Shown: piece after piece, positions 38,581 through 48,809 of the stretch | How the letters are laid out: every line of letters begins with the position of its first letter | Position numbering within the stretch: position 1 is the first letter of the stretch | Origin: Rhodospirillales bacterium | GTDB lineage: Bacteria > Pseudomonadota > Alphaproteobacteria > TMED109 | Assembly: GCA_028824295.1 (NCBI GenBank) | Contig: JAPPED010000008.1 | Coordinates: forward strand, 93,421-157,420 | Length of the DNA: 64,000 nucleotides | Direction of reading: 5' to 3' | The notes under the pieces: model-generated | Database searches by the model: none | What the model was told of the DNA's origin: nothing | What the model saw: the letters and a program-made list of their open reading frames with translations, nothing else | Translations under genes and position numbers: made by a program

Positions 38581-38665
38581 GCGGGCGTGGTGAAATTGGT
38601 AGACACGCGGGCCTTAGGAGCCCGTGACGCAAGTCGTGGGGGTTCGAGTCCCTCCGCCCGCACCA
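38581..38665 (+). tRNA. tRNA-Leu (TAG)
   Basis: Class II tRNA with a long variable arm. Acceptor GCGGGCG pairs with CGCCCGC. The anticodon stem CGGGC/GCCCG encloses loop CTTAGGA with anticodon TAG at 38615-38617. The T-arm reads GGTTCGAGTCC; discriminator A62 is followed by encoded CCA. It begins 29 bases after the E1 gene, with no clear promoter of its own, and ends 46 bases before tig. Confidence 0.97.
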
Positions 38666-38711
38666 GCGCCCCATGCCTAGCGGCCGGTGCCATAACGAAA
38701 GATAGGTCACT

Positions 38712-40058
38712 ATGAAAGTCAAGCGAATTTCGGGGAGCGGCTCGGTACAGAGTTTCAGCGCGGCGGTTCCGGCCGAGCAGTTCGAATCGGTGATGGATGG
38801 CCGCCTGAACGAGTATGCGCGTGACGCCAAGATCGACGGGTTCCGCAAGGGCAAGGTGCCGATGACGATCATCCGGCGGCGGTTCGGGAACGAGGTGGAA
38901 ACGGCAATTGCCTCGGACTTTCTGCAGTCCGCCGTCGAGCAGGCGTTGGCAGAACACGATCTCGTGCCTCTCGACGTGGTCCCGGAACGCATGCCGAAGC
39001 GGGCGCCCGGCGCGCCGCTGGATCTGCAGTTCACGGTGCACGGGGTCGCCACGTTCAAGGTGGCGCCGTTTGATGGGTTGGAAATCGACGTACCGGTCGT
39101 GGAGGTGACCGATGCGGACGTCGATGCGGAAGTCACGGAGTTTTCGTACATGTTTGGGGCGACCGAGCCGGCTGAAACCGACTTCGGTGCTCGTTCCGAG
39201 GACACGGTCGTAGCGGAACTGTTCGACCGGTCCGATCCGGCCAATCCGAAGCGAATTCCGGTCGGTGGCCTTGCCACGCCGAAGTCATTTCAACGGACCT
39301 GGGGCGAAGCGGCCGACATTGAGGGCATCCGGGCCGGCGAGCACCGGGAGTTTCAGGTGTCCCCGCTGCCAGGGAACTGCTACGACAAGCCGTTCACGCT
39401 GGGCGTCCTAGCACGCGCCGTTCACAAGCGTGAACCGGCCACCATGGAAGATCTGATGAAGCGGCTGAGTGCCGAAACGGAACCCGATCTCCGGGCGAAT
39501 GTCCGTACCATGCTCGAGCACGCCATGACTTCCGGAAGCGAACGCCTGAAGGTGGTTCGCCTGATCGACAAGCTGGTCAAGGCCAATCGGCTGAAACTTC
39601 CGGAGCCCTATGTCGAGAAGGTCGTCGCCGCGTACGATGCGGGGCAGTCGTCGCCGATCGTGCCCTCAGAACATCAGGTGTCGACCGACCAACTGGCCAG
39701 GTCAAGCATTGTCGCGGAATTGCTGCTGTCGAAGATCGCGGACGATCACGACATCCAGGTCAGCCGCGAAGAAATCGTCCGCTTTGTCGTGCAGAACGTG
39801 GACCCCAACCAGCGAAACGCCGAAGACGCGATCAGGCAGCGCCTGGCGGATACGGAAGTGGTCAAGATGGTGGCGGTGCGGATTCGTCGGGAAAAGGCAC
39901 TTGGACTCGCGATGAAGGAAGCGCAGCTGAACGAGACGCAGATTTCGAACGACGAGATGCGGCGCATGATGGCGACCATTCCGCCCATCACGTTGGAAGC
40001 CCGCATGCCGGGGAGCGCGGCCGGCCCGACTGCCGCCGCGGGCGGGGCGGCATCGTGA
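38712..40058 (+). CDS. tig: Trigger factor (ribosome-associated chaperone)
   Basis: Binds at the ribosome exit tunnel beside L23 and shields nascent chains. The ribosome-binding signature [10 protein letters not shown] is near residue 45. A middle peptidyl-prolyl isomerase-like domain follows (about residues 155-240), then the long helical C-terminal arms, ending in an Ala/Gly-rich tail. The 448-residue length is normal. The stop overlaps a possible GTG start of clpP. Confidence 0.93.
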   Translation: MKVKRISGSGSVQSFSAAVPAEQFESVMDGRLNEYARDAKIDGFRKGKVPMTIIRRRFGNEVETAIASDFLQSAVEQALAEHDLVPLDVVPERMPKRAPGAPLDLQFTVHGVATFKVAPFDGLEIDVPVVEVTDADVDAEVTEFSYMFGATEPAETDFGARSEDTVVAELFDRSDPANPKRIPVGGLATPKSFQRTWGEAADIEGIRAGEHREFQVSPLPGNCYDKPFTLGVLARAVHKREPATMEDLMKRLSAETEPDLRANVRTMLEHAMTSGSERLKVVRLIDKLVKANRLKLPEPYVEKVVAAYDAGQSSPIVPSEHQVSTDQLARSSIVAELLLSKIADDHDIQVSREEIVRFVVQNVDPNQRNAEDAIRQRLADTEVVKMVAVRIRREKALGLAMKEAQLNETQISNDEMRRMMATIPPITLEARMPGSAAGPTAAAGGAAS

Positions 40059-40093
40059 CGGAACGGCTGCAGGCCCCGGAGCCGGAGCACACC

Positions 40094-40696
40094 ATGAACA
40101 CGCTGGTGCCGATGGTCGTCGAACAGACGGGCAGAGGCGAGCGTGCATACGACATCTATTCCAGGCTCCTGAAGGAGCGCATCATCTTTCTGACTGGTCC
40201 GGTAGGGGACGAGGTGGCGTCGCTCGTGATCGCGCAATTGCTGTATCTCGAGGCGGAGCACCCGGATAAGGAGATTGCCTTCTACATCAACAGCCCTGGC
40301 GGGTTGGTCACATCGGGATTGGCGATCTACGACACGATGCAGTACATCCGCCCGGACGTGTCGACCCTGTGCGTCGGGCAGGCCGCATCGATGGGCTCAC
40401 TGCTGCTTGCCGGCGGAACGGCGGGTAAGCGGTTTGCGCTGCCAAACGCCCGGATCATGGTGCATCAGCCTTCCGGCGGGTTTTCCGGACAGGCAACGGA
40501 TGTCGAGATCCACGCTCGCGAGATTCTCGCACTCAAGGAGCGTATCAACGAGATCTATACACGCCATACGAAGCAAGGCATTGAGGCCGTACGGGAGGCG
40601 CTCGAGCGGGATCGATTCCTGACCCCGGAGGTTGCCAAGGAGTTTGGCCTGATTGATGACGTCGTCAGCGAACGGCCGGCCGGGGCGGACGACTGA
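40094..40696 (+). CDS. clpP: ATP-dependent Clp protease proteolytic subunit
   Basis: Serine protease that forms the double-ring chamber served by ClpA or ClpX. The catalytic triad is Ser99 ([10 protein letters not shown]), His124 (MVHQPSGG) and Asp173 (ERDRF). ATG 40094 has GGAG seven bases upstream and gives 200 residues; GTG 40055, overlapping the tig stop, would add 13. In most alphaproteobacteria clpX comes next, but here clpS and clpA follow. Confidence 0.96.
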   Translation: MNTLVPMVVEQTGRGERAYDIYSRLLKERIIFLTGPVGDEVASLVIAQLLYLEAEHPDKEIAFYINSPGGLVTSGLAIYDTMQYIRPDVSTLCVGQAASMGSLLLAGGTAGKRFALPNARIMVHQPSGGFSGQATDVEIHAREILALKERINEIYTRHTKQGIEAVREALERDRFLTPEVAKEFGLIDDVVSERPAGADD

Positions 40697-40796
40697 CGCC
40701 GGATTCGTGGGCGAAGCCGGCATGGCGGCTTCTTTCAGGGGGTGCCTGAATTGGCTAACATTCGTGCAGGCTAGGTGCGTGGAGGCGGCATTCGCC

Positions 40797-41123
40797 ATGA
40801 GTTCGCAGCAGCGACCGGATTACGAGCCCGGGCGCGGGGATACGCTGGTAGAACCGACCGTCGAGACCAAGAAACCGTCGCTGTATCAGGTCCTGCTGTT
40901 AAACGACGACTACACGCCGATGGAGTTCGTGGTCATGATCCTGGAACAGTTCTTCCGCAAGGACCGCGAAGAGGCGACCCAGATCATGCTTCATGTTCAT
41001 CAGAACGGGGTCGGCGTGTGCGGCGTGTACACCTACGAGGTGGCCGAGAGCAAGGTGACCCAGGTGATCAATTGCGCTCGCGAGCATGAGCATCCACTGC
41101 GATGCACCCTGGAGAAAGTCTGA
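40797..41123 (+). CDS. clpS: Clp protease adaptor protein ClpS
   Basis: Adaptor that delivers N-end-rule substrates to ClpA. The 108-residue protein has an unstructured N-terminal arm and the core [17 protein letters not shown] with the Asp pair that contacts the substrate alpha-amino group, followed by [27 protein letters not shown] site precedes the ATG by about ten bases. It starts 100 bases after clpP and its 3' end reaches within 11 bases of clpA. Confidence 0.96.
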   Translation: MSSQQRPDYEPGRGDTLVEPTVETKKPSLYQVLLLNDDYTPMEFVVMILEQFFRKDREEATQIMLHVHQNGVGVCGVYTYEVAESKVTQVINCAREHEHPLRCTLEKV

Positions 41124-41134
41124 GCGGTCACGCG

Positions 41135-43405
41135 ATGCTGTCGAGCAACCTGGAAAAGAGCCTTCACAACGCTATCGAGCTGGCGCGGGGACATCGGCAC
41201 GAGTTCGTGACCCTCGAGCATCTCCTCCGTGCCCTGACCGAGGACGAGGACGCGGTTGAGGTATTGCTTGCCTGCCGCGTGGACCTGGAAAAGCTTCAGG
41301 GTGACCTGGACGAGTTTCTGGAGTCGGCGCTGACTTCGACAGTGCTGGACGGAGAATCCCAGCCGGAGTCCGTCCCGAGCCGCGGCGTCCGCAGGGTGCT
41401 GGGCAGGGCGGCGCAACATGTGCGGGGGTCCGGGAAGACCGCCGTTACCGGCGCCAACGTCCTGGTGGCGATTTTCTCCGAACGTGAAAGTCACGCCGTC
41501 TACTTCCTCAGTTTGCAGCAGATGCGGCGGGTGGACGCGGTGTCGTTCATCAGCCACGGGCTATCCAAGCAGGCCCGCGTGCAGACGGCCGCGCCGGGCG
41601 GCGAGGGAGGCGAGGCGCCGGCCGCCAACCAGTCACCGCTCGAGGCCTATTGCATCAACCTCAACGAGAAGGCCAAGGCCGGCCGGATCGATCCCCTGAT
41701 CGGGCGCCAGGTGGAGCTGGAGCGCACGATCCAGATCCTCTGCCGGCGGACCAAGAACAACCCGCTGTTCGTCGGGGATCCGGGAGTCGGAAAGACCGCG
41801 ATTACCGAGGGCTTTGCCCGCCGGATTGTCGCCGGGGAGGTGCCGGAAGTTCTTGCGGACGCCGTGGTCTACTGCCTGGACATGGGCGTCCTCCTGGCCG
41901 GCACCCGGTACCGCGGCGATTTCGAGGAACGCCTGAAGGGAGTGGTGGCGGAACTCGGCAAGCATGAGAAGGCCATCCTGTTCATCGACGAGATCCACAC
42001 GCTGATCGGTGCCGGCGCCACCAGCGGCGGCGCCATGGACGCGTCCAACCTGCTGAAACCGGCGCTGGCAAGCGGCGAGATCCGCTGCATCGGCTCGACC
42101 ACGTACAAGGATTACCGGGGCTATTTCGAGACCGATCGGGCTCTGGTCCGCCGTTTCCAGAAGATCGACGTGAACGAGCCCACCGTGGCCGACACCATCC
42201 GAATCCTCAACGGGCTGAAGCCCTATTACGAGGAGTACCACGGAATCCGCTACACCCGCTCCGCGCTGCAGGCGGCCGCGGAACTGGCAGGACGGCACAT
42301 GTCTGACCGAAAGCTGCCGGACAAGGCCATCGACGTGATCGATGAAGCCGGCGCGGCGGAAATGCTGAAACCGGCGTCGCGCCGGAAGAAGGTAGTCGGG
42401 GTCGGAAGCATCGAGGCGGTGGTCGCCCGGATGGCGAGGATCCCGCCGAAGCAGGTCTCGCGCGATGACCGCACCGCCTTGGCCACGCTGGAGCGTGACC
42501 TGAATCTCGTGGTCTTCGGACAGGAAGAGGCGCTCGCGATGCTGGCCAGCGCGGTCAAGATGTCGCGCGCCGGCTTGCGGGAGCCGAACAAGCCTGTGGG
42601 CTGCTTCCTCTTGTCCGGTCCCACCGGAGTTGGCAAGACCGAGGCCTCTCGCTGCCTGGCGGAACTGATGGGAGTCGAACTGATCCGGTTCGACATGTCC
42701 GAGTACATGGAGCGCCATACGGTTTCCCGCCTGATCGGTGCGCCACCGGGCTACGTTGGCTTCGATCAGGGGGGCATGCTGACCGATGCGGTCGACCAGC
42801 ACCCACATTCCGTCGTGCTGCTCGACGAGATCGAGAAGGCCCACCCGGACCTTTTCAGCCTGCTACTGCAGGTCATGGACTATGGGCGCCTCACCGACCA
42901 CAACGGCAAGGCGGTCGATTTCCGGAACGTGACGTTGATCATGACCACGAACGCCGGGGCCAGCGAGCTGGCCAAGGCGGCCGTCGGGTTCGGTCGCGAG
43001 CGAAGGGAAGGCGACGACACGGAGGCGATCAACCGATTGTTCACGCCTGAGTTCCGCAATCGGCTGGATGCGGTGATTCCGTTCGCGGCATTGTCCCGCG
43101 CGGTGATGGGCCAGATCGTCGACAAATTCATCGCCCAGCTCGAGGTCCAGTTGCAGGACCGCAACGTCTCCGTTGAACTCACGGAAGCGGCGCGGAGCTG
43201 GTTCGCCGACAAGGGGTACGATCCAACATTCGGCGCCAGACCGCTGGCCAGACTGATCCAGGAGCGGTTGAAGAAAGAGTTGTCGGAGGAGCTCCTGTTC
43301 GGGCGGTTGGCGCGAGGTGGGCACGTGAAGGTCGACGTGCGCGGCAACCAGGTTTCGTTCGCGTTCGTCGACGCGAACGGCAAGGAGCTGGTGGCAGCGT
43401 CCTGA
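41135..43405 (+). CDS. clpA: ATP-dependent Clp protease ATP-binding subunit ClpA
   Basis: AAA+ unfoldase that feeds substrates to ClpP. The N-terminal domain (about residues 1-145) is the ClpS docking region. The first AAA module has Walker [11 protein letters not shown] and Walker [15 protein letters not shown]; the second has [10 protein letters not shown] and [13 protein letters not shown]. The product is 756 residues. ATG 41135 is chosen as the usual family start ([10 protein letters not shown]); the frame stays open back to 41102 within clpS. It converges with ribA. Confidence 0.96.
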   Translation: MLSSNLEKSLHNAIELARGHRHEFVTLEHLLRALTEDEDAVEVLLACRVDLEKLQGDLDEFLESALTSTVLDGESQPESVPSRGVRRVLGRAAQHVRGSGKTAVTGANVLVAIFSERESHAVYFLSLQQMRRVDAVSFISHGLSKQARVQTAAPGGEGGEAPAANQSPLEAYCINLNEKAKAGRIDPLIGRQVELERTIQILCRRTKNNPLFVGDPGVGKTAITEGFARRIVAGEVPEVLADAVVYCLDMGVLLAGTRYRGDFEERLKGVVAELGKHEKAILFIDEIHTLIGAGATSGGAMDASNLLKPALASGEIRCIGSTTYKDYRGYFETDRALVRRFQKIDVNEPTVADTIRILNGLKPYYEEYHGIRYTRSALQAAAELAGRHMSDRKLPDKAIDVIDEAGAAEMLKPASRRKKVVGVGSIEAVVARMARIPPKQVSRDDRTALATLERDLNLVVFGQEEALAMLASAVKMSRAGLREPNKPVGCFLLSGPTGVGKTEASRCLAELMGVELIRFDMSEYMERHTVSRLIGAPPGYVGFDQGGMLTDAVDQHPHSVVLLDEIEKAHPDLFSLLLQVMDYGRLTDHNGKAVDFRNVTLIMTTNAGASELAKAAVGFGRERREGDDTEAINRLFTPEFRNRLDAVIPFAALSRAVMGQIVDKFIAQLEVQLQDRNVSVELTEAARSWFADKGYDPTFGARPLARLIQERLKKELSEELLFGRLARGGHVKVDVRGNQVSFAFVDANGKELVAAS

Positions 43406-43409
43406 ACGG

Positions 43410-43436
43410 CCTGCCGGCCTGCGCGTCTACGGCAGG
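43410..43436. terminator. Candidate bidirectional terminator between clpA and ribA
   Basis: A perfect seven-base stem CCTGCCG (43410-43416) / CGGCAGG (43430-43436) with a 13-base loop lies between two converging genes. The ribA stop codon is within the loop. No T-run follows on either strand, so function is uncertain. Confidence 0.4.
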
Positions 43437-44560
43437 TGCGCGCCGGTCCGTATTTTCGCTTCCAGGTACTCCCGATTTTGCGGGGTGGGCTCGAACCGGT
43501 GGCGCACGCGTTCCACAACCCGGATCCCGAACCGGGTCAGCGCGGCGATTTTCTCCGGGTTGTTGGTCAGCAGTCGCACCCGTGTGACCCCGAGCTGGCG
43601 CAGGATTTCCGCTGCGACGCGATAGTGACGTTCATCGTCGGCGAACCCGAGCACCGAGTTCGCGGCATACGTATCGAGGCCATCATCCTGCAGCGTGTAT
43701 GCCCGCAGCTTGTTGACCAGGCCGATGCCGCGACCTTCCTGCGCCAGGTAGACCAGAACGCCGCTGCCCGCTTCCGCGATAGCCGAGAGGGCGCCCCGCA
43801 GCTGATCGCCGCAGTCGCAGCGCAGCGAGCCGAGGAGATCCCCAGTGAAACACTGCGAGTGGAGTCGCACCAGAACCGGCGAATCCGGGGTGGGTTCCCC
43901 CACGACGATCGCGATCTGCTCGGTGCCGCCGGAAACCGGACGAAAAGCGATGATGCGGGTGTCTTGCGCCGCCTCCAGCGGGACGTGGGCGCTGCTGACC
44001 CGACGGAGATTGAAGTCGCCCTCGGCTCCGTAGCGCTGCAGTTCCTGCACGTGCACGGCGAGCAGGTCGCGCTCGATTGCCCACGCCCGTGCCGCTTCGG
44101 GCGGTAGCCCGAGCGGTTTGAGAACGGCTGCCGGAGTCAGGTTGGCGTGCTTGGCAAGTTGCACCGAGCCGACCGCAAGATCGTCCGCCTCGAGCGTGCG
44201 GTGGAGTTCGGGTGCCGGCACGCCGGATTCAGGATTCGCCAGGGCCTGGACCGTGATGGGCGCGATCTCCGGGCTCAGCCGGAACACCACCACCTCCTGG
44301 TCCGTGTCGAGGCCGATCGCGCGGGCGCGCGGGCCGGTGATCACGATGCGTAGGGCGCCGCCCGGCACCCGCGTCATTGCCGCGAACTCGCCTTCGCCCA
44401 GGAACTCGGTGGACCGGGCCACCGCGCATGCGGAGGCCCCTAGCAGGACGACAAGCTGGCCTCGTCGAAGATCGCCAATGGCCCGGTCCACGGCGATGAC
44501 CGAGCGCGGCACTGTGCCGGACAAGCGTTCCTGCGACCCTGTCGTGTTGGGTTGGGACAT
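43427..44560 (-). CDS. ribA: GTP cyclohydrolase II with degenerate DHBP-synthase-like N-terminus
   Basis: Opens GTP to the pyrimidine precursor of riboflavin. The C-terminal half has the zinc motif CFTGDLLGSLRCDCGDQL (three Cys), the EGRGIGL segment and the arginine-bearing region typical of RibA, so it should be active. The first 190 or so residues align with the frame of DHBP synthase (AIGDLRRGQLVVLL, then RAIGL) but lack its acidic DRENEGD metal site. Such a degenerate front domain is known in alphaproteobacterial RibA proteins. Length 377 residues. It is transcribed away from the response regulator gene. Confidence 0.88.
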   Translation of the reverse strand: MSQPNTTGSQERLSGTVPRSVIAVDRAIGDLRRGQLVVLLGASACAVARSTEFLGEGEFAAMTRVPGGALRIVITGPRARAIGLDTDQEVVVFRLSPEIAPITVQALANPESGVPAPELHRTLEADDLAVGSVQLAKHANLTPAAVLKPLGLPPEAARAWAIERDLLAVHVQELQRYGAEGDFNLRRVSSAHVPLEAAQDTRIIAFRPVSGGTEQIAIVVGEPTPDSPVLVRLHSQCFTGDLLGSLRCDCGDQLRGALSAIAEAGSGVLVYLAQEGRGIGLVNKLRAYTLQDDGLDTYAANSVLGFADDERHYRVAAEILRQLGVTRVRLLTNNPEKIAALTRFGIRVVERVRHRFEPTPQNREYLEAKIRTGAHLP

Positions 44561-44688
44561 AAAGAATTCCGGAAGCGGGAAGCTTCCTGCAGAGTTGGAT
44601 GAAGCGGAAATGCCGTCAGTATACTGTTTCGATAGCCCAGCCTAGGCGATGGCGGTCGCGAGCGGCGCCGAGGGCAGGAGAGCCATTC

Positions 44689-45426
44689 GTGGACAGCACG
44701 GCGCGCAAGACCTGGGAAGCCGCACCCCAGGTGCTCATGGTGGAAGATGATGAGGCACTGCGCGAATCGCTGTCGGAACACCTGTCGTACAGCGGCTTCA
44801 AGATGGTGGCCGTGGCAACCGGCGCGGAAGCGCTCGAACAGGTCCGGGCCCGACGTTTCGACCTAATTCTGCTGGATGTGCGGCTGCCCGATGCCGACGG
44901 CCGCGACCTGTGCCGCCGCATCCTGGAACTCGGCCGCACGCCGCCGATCATCATGCTCACGGCCGCCGATTCCTCTGCGGATATCGTGCGCGGCTTTGAT
45001 TCGGGCGCATATGACTACGTGGTCAAACCGGTTTCCCCCCCGGCACTGGTAGCGCGCATGCGGGCGCATCTGCGCCAGCACGAATTGACCGACGACGCGG
45101 AGTTCGATCTCGGCACCTTCCGGTTCCGTCCCGGTGCCAAGATCCTGGTCGATGCGGATGGTCAGCAGGTCCGGTTGACGGAAAAAGAAAACGCGCTGCT
45201 CCGGTGTCTCCTCCGGGCGCGCTCCGAACCTGTGACCCGCAGTCGGATTCTGGAAGAGGTCTGGGGGTACCACCCGTCCGTGCGAAGCCACACGCTGGAA
45301 ACGCACATTTCCAGGCTGCGCAAGAAGCTCGAGCCGCGGCCAGACAGCCCGCGCATTCTCGCTACCGCGCCGGACGCGAAGGGGTATCTCCTGATTCGAA
45401 AGGGATCGGGGCCCGAAGCGGACTGA
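44689..45426 (+). CDS. OmpR-family response regulator, orphan
   Basis: Two-component DNA-binding regulator. The receiver domain starts VLMVEDDEALRE; the phosphorylation site is Asp63 in LLDVRLPDADG, with the Thr of MLTAADSS and the Lys of YVVKP also present. The C-terminal winged helix reads LTEKENALLRCL and RSHTLETHISRLRKKLEP. GTG 44689 with AGGAGAG about six bases upstream gives 245 residues. No histidine kinase is adjacent, so signal and targets are unknown. Confidence 0.9.
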   Translation: MDSTARKTWEAAPQVLMVEDDEALRESLSEHLSYSGFKMVAVATGAEALEQVRARRFDLILLDVRLPDADGRDLCRRILELGRTPPIIMLTAADSSADIVRGFDSGAYDYVVKPVSPPALVARMRAHLRQHELTDDAEFDLGTFRFRPGAKILVDADGQQVRLTEKENALLRCLLRARSEPVTRSRILEEVWGYHPSVRSHTLETHISRLRKKLEPRPDSPRILATAPDAKGYLLIRKGSGPEAD

Positions 45427-45431
45427 CCGCT

Positions 45432-46586
45432 TCAATCCTGCCGGCAGTCGTCTTGGCGAAACGGCGAGAACTGGGTCCGAATCGCGTCGATCTCCAGCTG
45501 CACCGCCCGGGTCTCCTGCTGCAGTGCCTGGGCGACCGCATCGCGAAATTGCGGATGGCGGATCCAGTGAGCGCTGTATGTGGGAACCGGGAGATAGCCG
45601 CGCTGGATCTTGTGCGGTCCCTGGGCACCGGCCTCGACACTGTGCAGACCGTGCTCGATGGCGTAGTCAATGGCCTGGTAGTAGCACAGCTCGAAATGCA
45701 GGAACGCCTGGTATTCGGAGCAGCCCCAGTAGCGCCCGAACAGGGTGTCCGGACCGGCAATGTGCAAGGCCCCGGCAATTGGAGTGTTCCCCGCCTGGGC
45801 GAGAATCAGGATCACTTGGTCGCCTAGCGCGGCGCCCAGCCGGGGAAAGAAGTCGGCGGTCAGGTAGGGATGTCCCCACTTGCGATTACCGGTGTCTTCG
45901 TAGAAACGGAACATCCTGTCCCAGTCGTCCGGGCGGATCATGTCACCCTGTAGGCGAACGATGTCGATCCCGCTGTCCGTGACCGCACGGCGCTCGCGGC
46001 GGATCGATTTCCGTTTTCGCGCGCTGAGGTCAGCGAGGAACGCGTCAAACGATTCGTAGCTCCGGTTGACCCAATGGAACTGCTCGCCGGTACGTGCCAG
46101 AAAGCCGATTTGGCTGAGTTGCCGGCACTCGCTTTCCGTTGGAAAGGTCACGTGGAGGGACGACACACCGGTCTGTTCGGCCACCGACACCAGGCCTTCA
46201 AGCAGGGCGGGCCGGGCGCCCTGGCTGGCATCGGGCCGCACGAGCAGCCTCGGTCCCGTGACTGGAGAGAACGGCACAGCCACCTGCAGCTTCGGGTAGT
46301 ACCTGCCACCGGCCTCCGTGAAGGCATGGGCCCAGCCTTGGTCGAACACGTATTCGCCCTGCGAATGGCTTTTCGCGTACATGGGTGCGCAGCCTTCGAT
46401 GCAGCCGTCGGCGCCCTCGAGCACCACGTGGAAGGGCATCCAGCCGGTCTCCGCGGTGGCCGACCCGGATTCCTCCAACGCCCGCAGGAAACCGTGCCGC
46501 ACGAAGGGGTTGTCGGCACCGGCGCACGCATCCCAGTCGGCGGCGGGGATCTCCGAAATTCGCTCGACGGTACGGGCCGTGAACAC
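45432..46586 (-). CDS. FemAB-like GNAT-fold acyltransferase (DUF482/PF04339 type)
   Basis: A 384-residue protein of the family annotated as GNAT N-acetyltransferase or peptidoglycan biosynthesis/recognition. Characteristic stretches are NPFVRHGFLRALEESGSA, YPKLQVAVPFSPVTGPRLLV, SARKRKSIRRERR and YWGCSEYQAFLHFELCYYQAIDYAIEHGL. The substrate is not known; FemAB relatives transfer amino acids from aminoacyl-tRNA. It runs from the RidA gene with a 3-base gap, so the two are probably cotranscribed. Confidence 0.82.
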   Translation of the reverse strand: MFTARTVERISEIPAADWDACAGADNPFVRHGFLRALEESGSATAETGWMPFHVVLEGADGCIEGCAPMYAKSHSQGEYVFDQGWAHAFTEAGGRYYPKLQVAVPFSPVTGPRLLVRPDASQGARPALLEGLVSVAEQTGVSSLHVTFPTESECRQLSQIGFLARTGEQFHWVNRSYESFDAFLADLSARKRKSIRRERRAVTDSGIDIVRLQGDMIRPDDWDRMFRFYEDTGNRKWGHPYLTADFFPRLGAALGDQVILILAQAGNTPIAGALHIAGPDTLFGRYWGCSEYQAFLHFELCYYQAIDYAIEHGLHSVEAGAQGPHKIQRGYLPVPTYSAHWIRHPQFRDAVAQALQQETRAVQLEIDAIRTQFSPFRQDDCRQD

Positions 46587-46589
46587 CGA

Positions 46590-47054
46590 TCAGGCGATTT
46601 CGAAAACGGCGTCGATCTCGACGGTGACATTGCGCGGAAGCGCATTCGCCCCGACCGCGAACCGCGCGTGACGGCCTGCTTCGCCGAATACCGCGAGCAT
46701 CACGTCGGAGGCGCTGTTGGCGATCTCCGGCTGCCGGTCAAAGTCCTCTACGCACTGAACGAACACGCCGAGCTTCACGCACCGCCGCACCCGGTCGAGA
46801 TCTCCGTCGAGAGCGGTACGCAAGGCGGCGAGAATATTGAGTGCGCACGTTCTCGCGGCCTCACGCGCCGTGTCCTCGTTCACGTCTCGCCCGACGGTTC
46901 CGGTGAATCGAATTTCCCCGTCGACGGCAGGTATTTGGCCGGCGACGTACGCCATTCCGGATGCAAGGACGACCGGCACGTAGCTGCCACCGGGCGCCGG
47001 AGCGTTGGGCAGCGTGATTCCGAGTTCGTGAAGTCGGTCGTCGATCGTCGGCAT
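46590..47054 (-). CDS. RidA family protein (enamine/imine deaminase-like)
   Basis: A 154-residue YjgF/RidA-fold protein. RidA members hydrolyse reactive 2-aminoacrylate and related enamines released by PLP enzymes. The family regions VLASGMAYVAGQIPAVDG, CVKLGVFVQCVEDF and HARFAVGANALPRNVTVEIDAVFE are present. The last contains an Arg at the position of the archetypal catalytic Arg. Its long N-terminal DRLHELGITLP is usual in the alphaproteobacterial group. First gene of a two-gene minus-strand operon. Confidence 0.9.
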   Translation of the reverse strand: MPTIDDRLHELGITLPNAPAPGGSYVPVVLASGMAYVAGQIPAVDGEIRFTGTVGRDVNEDTAREAARTCALNILAALRTALDGDLDRVRRCVKLGVFVQCVEDFDRQPEIANSASDVMLAVFGEAGRHARFAVGANALPRNVTVEIDAVFEIA

Positions 47055-47425
47055 AGTGGGCTCCCGGCAGCGGTGAGAAAGTGCAAAGGGCCCATTCTAT
47101 CCACGCCGACCGTGACGTTGAGAATTGCGGTGCGACCGACCGTACACAGATCCCGAGCGTATCGGCAGGCGTGGTCGCCGCCCGCCGCCCATTCTGGCCG
47201 GCTACCGGAACCTCGCGGCCACCGCAATGCTCATCCCGGACGAAGGTGGCGCCGAACGACCGGGAGGGCACGCCTGCTCCTGATGCCGGCGCCGCAGTTG
47301 AAGCGTTTCGTGCCCGCGCTAAAACCTTTGCTGCCGTTGCGGTAGGATACTGAGCATACGTGACGGTTATCACAAGGTTAGGTCGACCGGTGCCTGAATC
47401 CATTTGCTGTCAGGGGCGCAAGCCG
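47055..47425. other. Divergent intergenic region, RidA / EipB
   Basis: These 371 bases separate diverging genes and hold no gene I recognise. On the minus strand TAGAAT (complement of 47094-47099) is a good -10 element for the RidA gene, 40 bases before its start, but its -35 is weak. No clear plus-strand promoter was found. Confidence 0.35.
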
Positions 47426-48265
47426 ATGCCATTGCGGTGGGCGCGGACGCGCATGCCACCCGTACAACGATGGTTGATGCTGGCCATGCCGGTGGTGGTC
47501 TTGCTCGGCGTGGGTGCTGGCGCTGCAGCTGCGGCAGCGCAGGTGGTACCGCATCGGGCCGAGTACCGGATCACGCTGGACCAGGTTCGGACCGGAGCCA
47601 TGGTGACTGCCATGACCGGGAAGCTGGGGTTCGAGTGGCGCGACGTCTGCGACGGCTGGGCCGTCAACCAGCGATTCGGCATCCACTTCACCGATACGCA
47701 CGGTCGGCAACACTGGTCCGATCGGCGATACCTGACGTGGGAAGCCAAGGACGGCAGTGCGTTTCGCTTTTCGATTCGGGCGGTGCGGGACGACGTCGTG
47801 ATCGAGGAGGCGGAGGGGCAGGCGGTTCTGCACGGTGACGGTTCGGGCGGCGAAATCCTGTTCAAGCTGCCGTCGGCCTATCGGGCGGCACTGCCGGAAG
47901 GCACGATCTTTCCGTCCTCCCATTTCCTGCGCATCCTGGAGGACCTCAAGTCGCCTGGGGGACCGCGTGCCGACGTCGTGTTCTCAGGATCGGAAGAGGA
48001 CGGCCTGCAGCGCGTCAATACCTTCTTTGGTTCGGAGATCGGCCCTGGCGCGGAGGCGCCGGGTTCCGGCCTGGCCGACCTGTTCGGCCGCCATGTCCGG
48101 ATCGGCTACTTTCCCTATTTCGACAGGGACTTGCATGCCGATTATGAAGTGATCCTGCAGGTGAGGGAAAACGGAGTCCTGGATCGGTTCGTGATCGACT
48201 ACACCGATTTCAGCATCAAGGGCGTGCTCAACCAGTGGGTGAAGATCCAGCCGGCGAGCTGCTGA
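47426..48265 (+). CDS. eipB: EipB-like periplasmic cell envelope integrity protein (DUF1849)
   Basis: Alphaproteobacterial periplasmic protein; in Brucella, EipB maintains the envelope and folds as a spiral-like beta sheet closed by a disulfide. Here a signal sequence (about residues 10-35, ending near AAAAAAQ) precedes HRAEYRITLDQ. The conserved Cys lies in RDVCDGWAVNQRF and the second Cys is the final residue, in QPASC, consistent with that disulfide. Other regions are FPSSHFLRIL and RIGYFPYFD. ATG 47426 with AGGGG upstream gives 279 residues. Confidence 0.86.
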   Translation: MPLRWARTRMPPVQRWLMLAMPVVVLLGVGAGAAAAAAQVVPHRAEYRITLDQVRTGAMVTAMTGKLGFEWRDVCDGWAVNQRFGIHFTDTHGRQHWSDRRYLTWEAKDGSAFRFSIRAVRDDVVIEEAEGQAVLHGDGSGGEILFKLPSAYRAALPEGTIFPSSHFLRILEDLKSPGGPRADVVFSGSEEDGLQRVNTFFGSEIGPGAEAPGSGLADLFGRHVRIGYFPYFDRDLHADYEVILQVRENGVLDRFVIDYTDFSIKGVLNQWVKIQPASC

Positions 48266-48296
48266 CCGGCGACCCGCCGCGGCCTGGCCGGCGCGG

Positions 48297-48476
48297 CTAC
48301 TTGATCTTCGTTTCCTTGAACAGCACGTGCTTCTTCGCCACTGGATCGTACTTCTTCAGTTCGAGCTTTTCCTTGCGCGTGCCGGCTCTGGTGCGCTGGG
48401 TCTTGCGCGTCACGTAGAAGTAGCCCGTGTCGGCGGTGCTCATGAGGCGAATCTTGTCTGAAACCGTCTTGGCCAT
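48297..48476 (-). CDS. rpmG: 50S ribosomal protein L33
   Basis: A 59-residue basic protein, [20 protein letters not shown] at the N-terminus and [19 protein letters not shown] at the end, clearly L33. It has no Cys residues, so it is the zinc-free form. It converges with eipB, whose stop is 31 bases away. Confidence 0.96.
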   Translation of the reverse strand: MAKTVSDKIRLMSTADTGYFYVTRKTQRTRAGTRKEKLELKKYDPVAKKHVLFKETKIK

Positions 48477-48809
48477 GGCCTGTCCTTCGTGCCGGAGCGA
48501 GAGACCGCAGGGAAACCGATTTTGCCTGCTGTGTCAATTGCGGGGCAGGCGTCGGCAGCGTAGACGCTGGACGCGACCTGCGAGCAGGCTCGACGCTTTC
48601 ACGCCCGCAAGGCTGGCTAGAGATCGCCTTTGACCCTCCGGCCTACGGTGGAGGATTCGCAGCAGGCGACAAGCGGCGCGCCGGCGGGAACTCGTCGTCG
48701 ACCGCTGGCATCTTGGCGTGATGCCGCTGCAGAACAGCGGGTTTGGACATGGTTATGCTCAACGGCCGCCTTCCGCGGTGTACTCCGGTGATTGCAAGGA
48801 GATCCCGAC
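48477..48809. other. Divergent intergenic region, rpmG / SDR gene
   Basis: These 333 bases hold no supported gene. A perfect TTGACA on the minus strand (complement of 48532-48537) lies about 60 bases before rpmG and is a likely -35 element; the -10 is not obvious (TTCCCT at 17-base spacing). Confidence 0.4.
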
